Shown in pieces: positions 15,619 to 16,807 of a stretch of DNA of 16,807 nucleotides. Position numbers and translations under genes: made by a program. The number at the start of each line of letters is the position of its first letter. The stretch's first letter is position 1. Location of the stretch: NCBI GenBank assembly GCA_964500895.1, contig CAZCQP010000054.1, positions 1 through 16,807 on the forward strand, written 5' to 3'. This DNA comes from CAZCQP01 sp964500895. GTDB lineage: Bacteria > Bacillota > Clostridia > Lachnospirales > JAISER01. The notes beneath the pieces were generated by a model. The model saw nothing but the letters and a program-made list of their open reading frames with translations, was not told where the DNA came from and did not search any database.

Positions 15619-16338
15619 ATGACAGGTTTTATTCTTAAAATGATTGCAATGTGTACCATGTTGATTGACCATACCGGTGCAGGGCTAAGCAATGCCGCAG
15701 GATTCGACCCTTTCATGCTCCGGGCGGTGGGGCGTATAGCCTTTCCTATTTACGTCTTTTTTATTGCGGAAGGGTGCCGCCATACAAAAAACATACAAAA
15801 ATATGCCCTGCGCTTGGGGGTGCTGGCCCTTGTCTCTGAATGGCCTTTTGACATGCTTTTTGGAAACAATGCGGTTACAAATCCCATGCAATTTTGGAAG
15901 TACTTAGAGTTTGGGCATCAAAACGTATTTTTCACTTTGTTTTTGGGGGTCTGTGCCGTGGCGTGGCTGAACCGGCCCCAGGACAAGCACCCCGGTGTGG
16001 GCGACAGGCTATTAAACGCTTTTGTGGTTGTGGCTTTTATTGTGTGTGGGGAAGTTTTCCGCACAGATTACGGTGCCCTTGGGGTGGCGGCCATTGTTTT
16101 GTGTGCTTTGTGTAGGGATAGGGCAAAACAAATGGTGGTGCTGGCTTTAATGGTGTGCATTTTGTATGTGGGAAGTTTGTCTGCCTACAACTTGTCTTTG
16201 TTAACCGGTGGGCTGGTGAGCGTGGCGCTTTTAATGTTCTATAATGGACAGGAAGGGCCGAGGGCGAAATGGCTTTTTTATAGCTTTTATCCCGTGCATT
16301 TGTTTGTTTTGTGGCTGATTAAGGTGCTGTATTTATGA
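15619..16338 (+). CDS. TraX-family integral membrane protein
   Basis: A 239-residue membrane protein of the TraX family. In the F plasmid TraX acetylates pilin; chromosomal relatives in Firmicutes have no settled role, though the fold is thought to be related to membrane acyltransferases. The start ATG 15619 gives MTGFILKMIAMCTMLIDHTG, the usual family N-terminus; the frame is open further up (15562), but that part overlaps the -10 region. Family motifs include IDHTGA (about 16-21), GRIAFPIYVFFIAEG (38-52) and, after a charged RHTKN, the RLG...LVSEWPFD segment. QNVFFTLFLGV follows near residue 100. About seven or eight hydrophobic helices are visible. GGTGAT lies before the ATG. It is divergent from the efflux operon and alone on its strand. 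No terminator is evident after it. Confidence 0.9.
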   Translation: MTGFILKMIAMCTMLIDHTGAGLSNAAGFDPFMLRAVGRIAFPIYVFFIAEGCRHTKNIQKYALRLGVLALVSEWPFDMLFGNNAVTNPMQFWKYLEFGHQNVFFTLFLGVCAVAWLNRPQDKHPGVGDRLLNAFVVVAFIVCGEVFRTDYGALGVAAIVLCALCRDRAKQMVVLALMVCILYVGSLSAYNLSLLTGGLVSVALLMFYNGQEGPRAKWLFYSFYPVHLFVLWLIKVLYL

Positions 16339-16405
16339 TAAAATGAGCAAAAAGTGTTGTAATTTGGTGTATGTTTAATATTTCAAAAATAATTTAAAAT
16401 TTTTG

Positions 16406-16434
16406 TTGCATTCTGGAAAAGAACCTGCTATAAT
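16406..16434 (+). promoter_or_regulatory. Predicted promoter of the tRNA-Gln gene
   Basis: TTGCAT (16406-16411), a 17-base spacer and a perfect TATAAT (16429-16434) in AT-rich DNA. Transcription would start near 16441, about 60 bases before the mature tRNA. Confidence 0.75.
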
Positions 16435-16501
16435 ACCTAAGGCTTGAACTAAATAATTGTTGCATAAACAGTTGTTGTTCTAGCCAAACTAGCATCAATA
16501 T

Positions 16502-16573
16502 TGGGCTGTCGCCAAGCGGTAAGGCACAGGACTTTGACTCCTGCATTCGAAGGTTCGAATCCTTCCAGCCCAG
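16502..16573 (+). tRNA. tRNA-Gln (anticodon UUG)
   Basis: A full cloverleaf of 72 bases. The acceptor stem TGGGCTG (16502-16508) pairs with CAGCCCA (16566-16572), followed by discriminator G 16573. The anticodon stem CAGGA/TCCTG encloses the loop CTTTGAC (16532-16538), so the anticodon is TTG (16534-16536), reading CAA and by wobble CAG. The T-arm carries GGTTCGAATCC. The 3' CCA is not encoded and must be added after transcription. Confidence 0.97.
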
Positions 16574-16580
16574 TTCAATT

Positions 16581-16612
16581 AGAGCAGAACCCTTGGTTCT
16601 GCTCTTTTGTGT
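16581..16612 (+). terminator. Intrinsic terminator of tRNA-Gln
   Basis: AGAGCAGAACC (16581-16591) pairs perfectly with GGTTCTGCTCT (16595-16605) around a 3-base loop, followed by a T-rich stretch. It starts 8 bases after the tRNA. Confidence 0.92.
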
Positions 16613-16629
16613 TTATTAAGACATTGGCA

Positions 16630-16682
16630 ACAAAACCCCACTTTGCATGGCTTAAAGTAAGCCATGCAAAGTGGGGTTTTGT
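16630..16682. repeat. Perfect 25-bp inverted repeat with 3-base loop
   Basis: Left arm 16630-16654 and right arm 16658-16682 are exact reverse complements, with only AAG between them. The arms start ACAAAACCCC and end GGGGTTTTGT, so either strand gives a stem with an A-run on one side and a T-run on the other. It lies between the tRNA terminator and the convergent - strand gene. It may be a bidirectional terminator, mainly for the - strand gene, or a small mobile palindrome. Confidence 0.85.
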
Positions 16683-16715
16683 GATGCAGGAGTGGTTGTT
16701 GTAAAACGCCGGAAT

Positions 16716-16807
16716 TTATGCTGTAACGCTGCAAACTTCACGAATCCACGGTTCACTGTCGGAATTGACTTCAAAGTCTATCTTCCACTGGCCTTCAATG
16801 CGCTTTA
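16716..16807 (-). CDS. Unrecognised protein, C-terminal end (partial)
   Basis: On the - strand an open frame enters from the window edge and stops with TAA at 16716-16718. The last 29 residues are readable, including IEGQWKIDFEV and then EPWIREVCSV. The frame has protein-like composition, and it ends next to a strong hairpin that fits a terminator, so I take it as the end of a real gene. I do not recognise the family. Confidence 0.5.
   Translation of the reverse strand, partial: KRIEGQWKIDFEVNSDSEPWIREVCSVTA

Noticed and set aside
16501..16704. Open frame spanning tRNA-Gln and the inverted repeat
   Set aside because: It covers a complete tRNA, its terminator and a palindrome; it cannot be a real gene.
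1..16807. CRISPR array, insertion sequence or prophage
   Set aside because: No regularly spaced repeats, transposase, integrase or phage structural gene is visible. The TraX-family and amidase genes alone do not make a mobile element.

Overview
The window looks like chromosomal DNA of a low-to-mid GC Firmicute, most probably a member of the Clostridia. Signs are strong AGGAGG-type ribosome binding sites, sigma-A type promoters, an AddB-type (not RecBCD) recombination nuclease, a Gram-positive style RND pump without an outer-membrane channel gene, and a tRNA gene that does not encode CCA. I infer the lineage from gene content and style; no species marker is present.

Layout, left to right. The + strand begins with the C-terminal end of a probable sucrose phosphorylase, closed by a bidirectional terminator shared with nagA on the - strand (N-acetylglucosamine-6-phosphate deacetylase). 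A cell-wall amidase (+) is divergent from nagA. Next, all on the - strand: an AGCS sodium:amino-acid symporter, lysA (diaminopimelate decarboxylase), a PhnB-like VOC protein, addB, and a three-gene efflux operon. In transcription order the operon is a tandem MarR-type regulator, a lipoprotein membrane-fusion protein and an RND transporter. A TraX-family membrane protein (+) is divergent from the efflux operon. The right end holds a tRNA-Gln(UUG) with promoter and terminator, a 25-bp perfect inverted repeat, and the C-terminal end of an unrecognised - strand gene. No gene-free stretch exceeds 300 bases; the longest, about 260 bases upstream of lysA, holds a possible promoter and an isolated Shine-Dalgarno-like site.

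The most interesting part is the efflux locus (about 9706-15542). Its regulator carries two complete MarR winged-helix domains in one chain, which align to each other without gaps at an offset of 166 residues. The regulator and the membrane-fusion gene overlap by 4 bases, and the pump follows after 32 bases. The operon promoter is near-consensus (TTGACA, 17 bases, TATACT). Just upstream of it lie two tandem 16-bp repeats, each containing a perfect dyad, and a third 20-bp dyad covers the likely transcription start. This suggests a self-regulated drug- or metabolite-responsive pump controlled by a single-chain pseudo-dimeric MarR protein.

The rest is ordinary housekeeping and accessory metabolism: amino-sugar use (nagA), lysine/peptidoglycan precursor synthesis (lysA), amino-acid uptake, DNA repair (addB, with no addA visible in the window) and wall hydrolysis.
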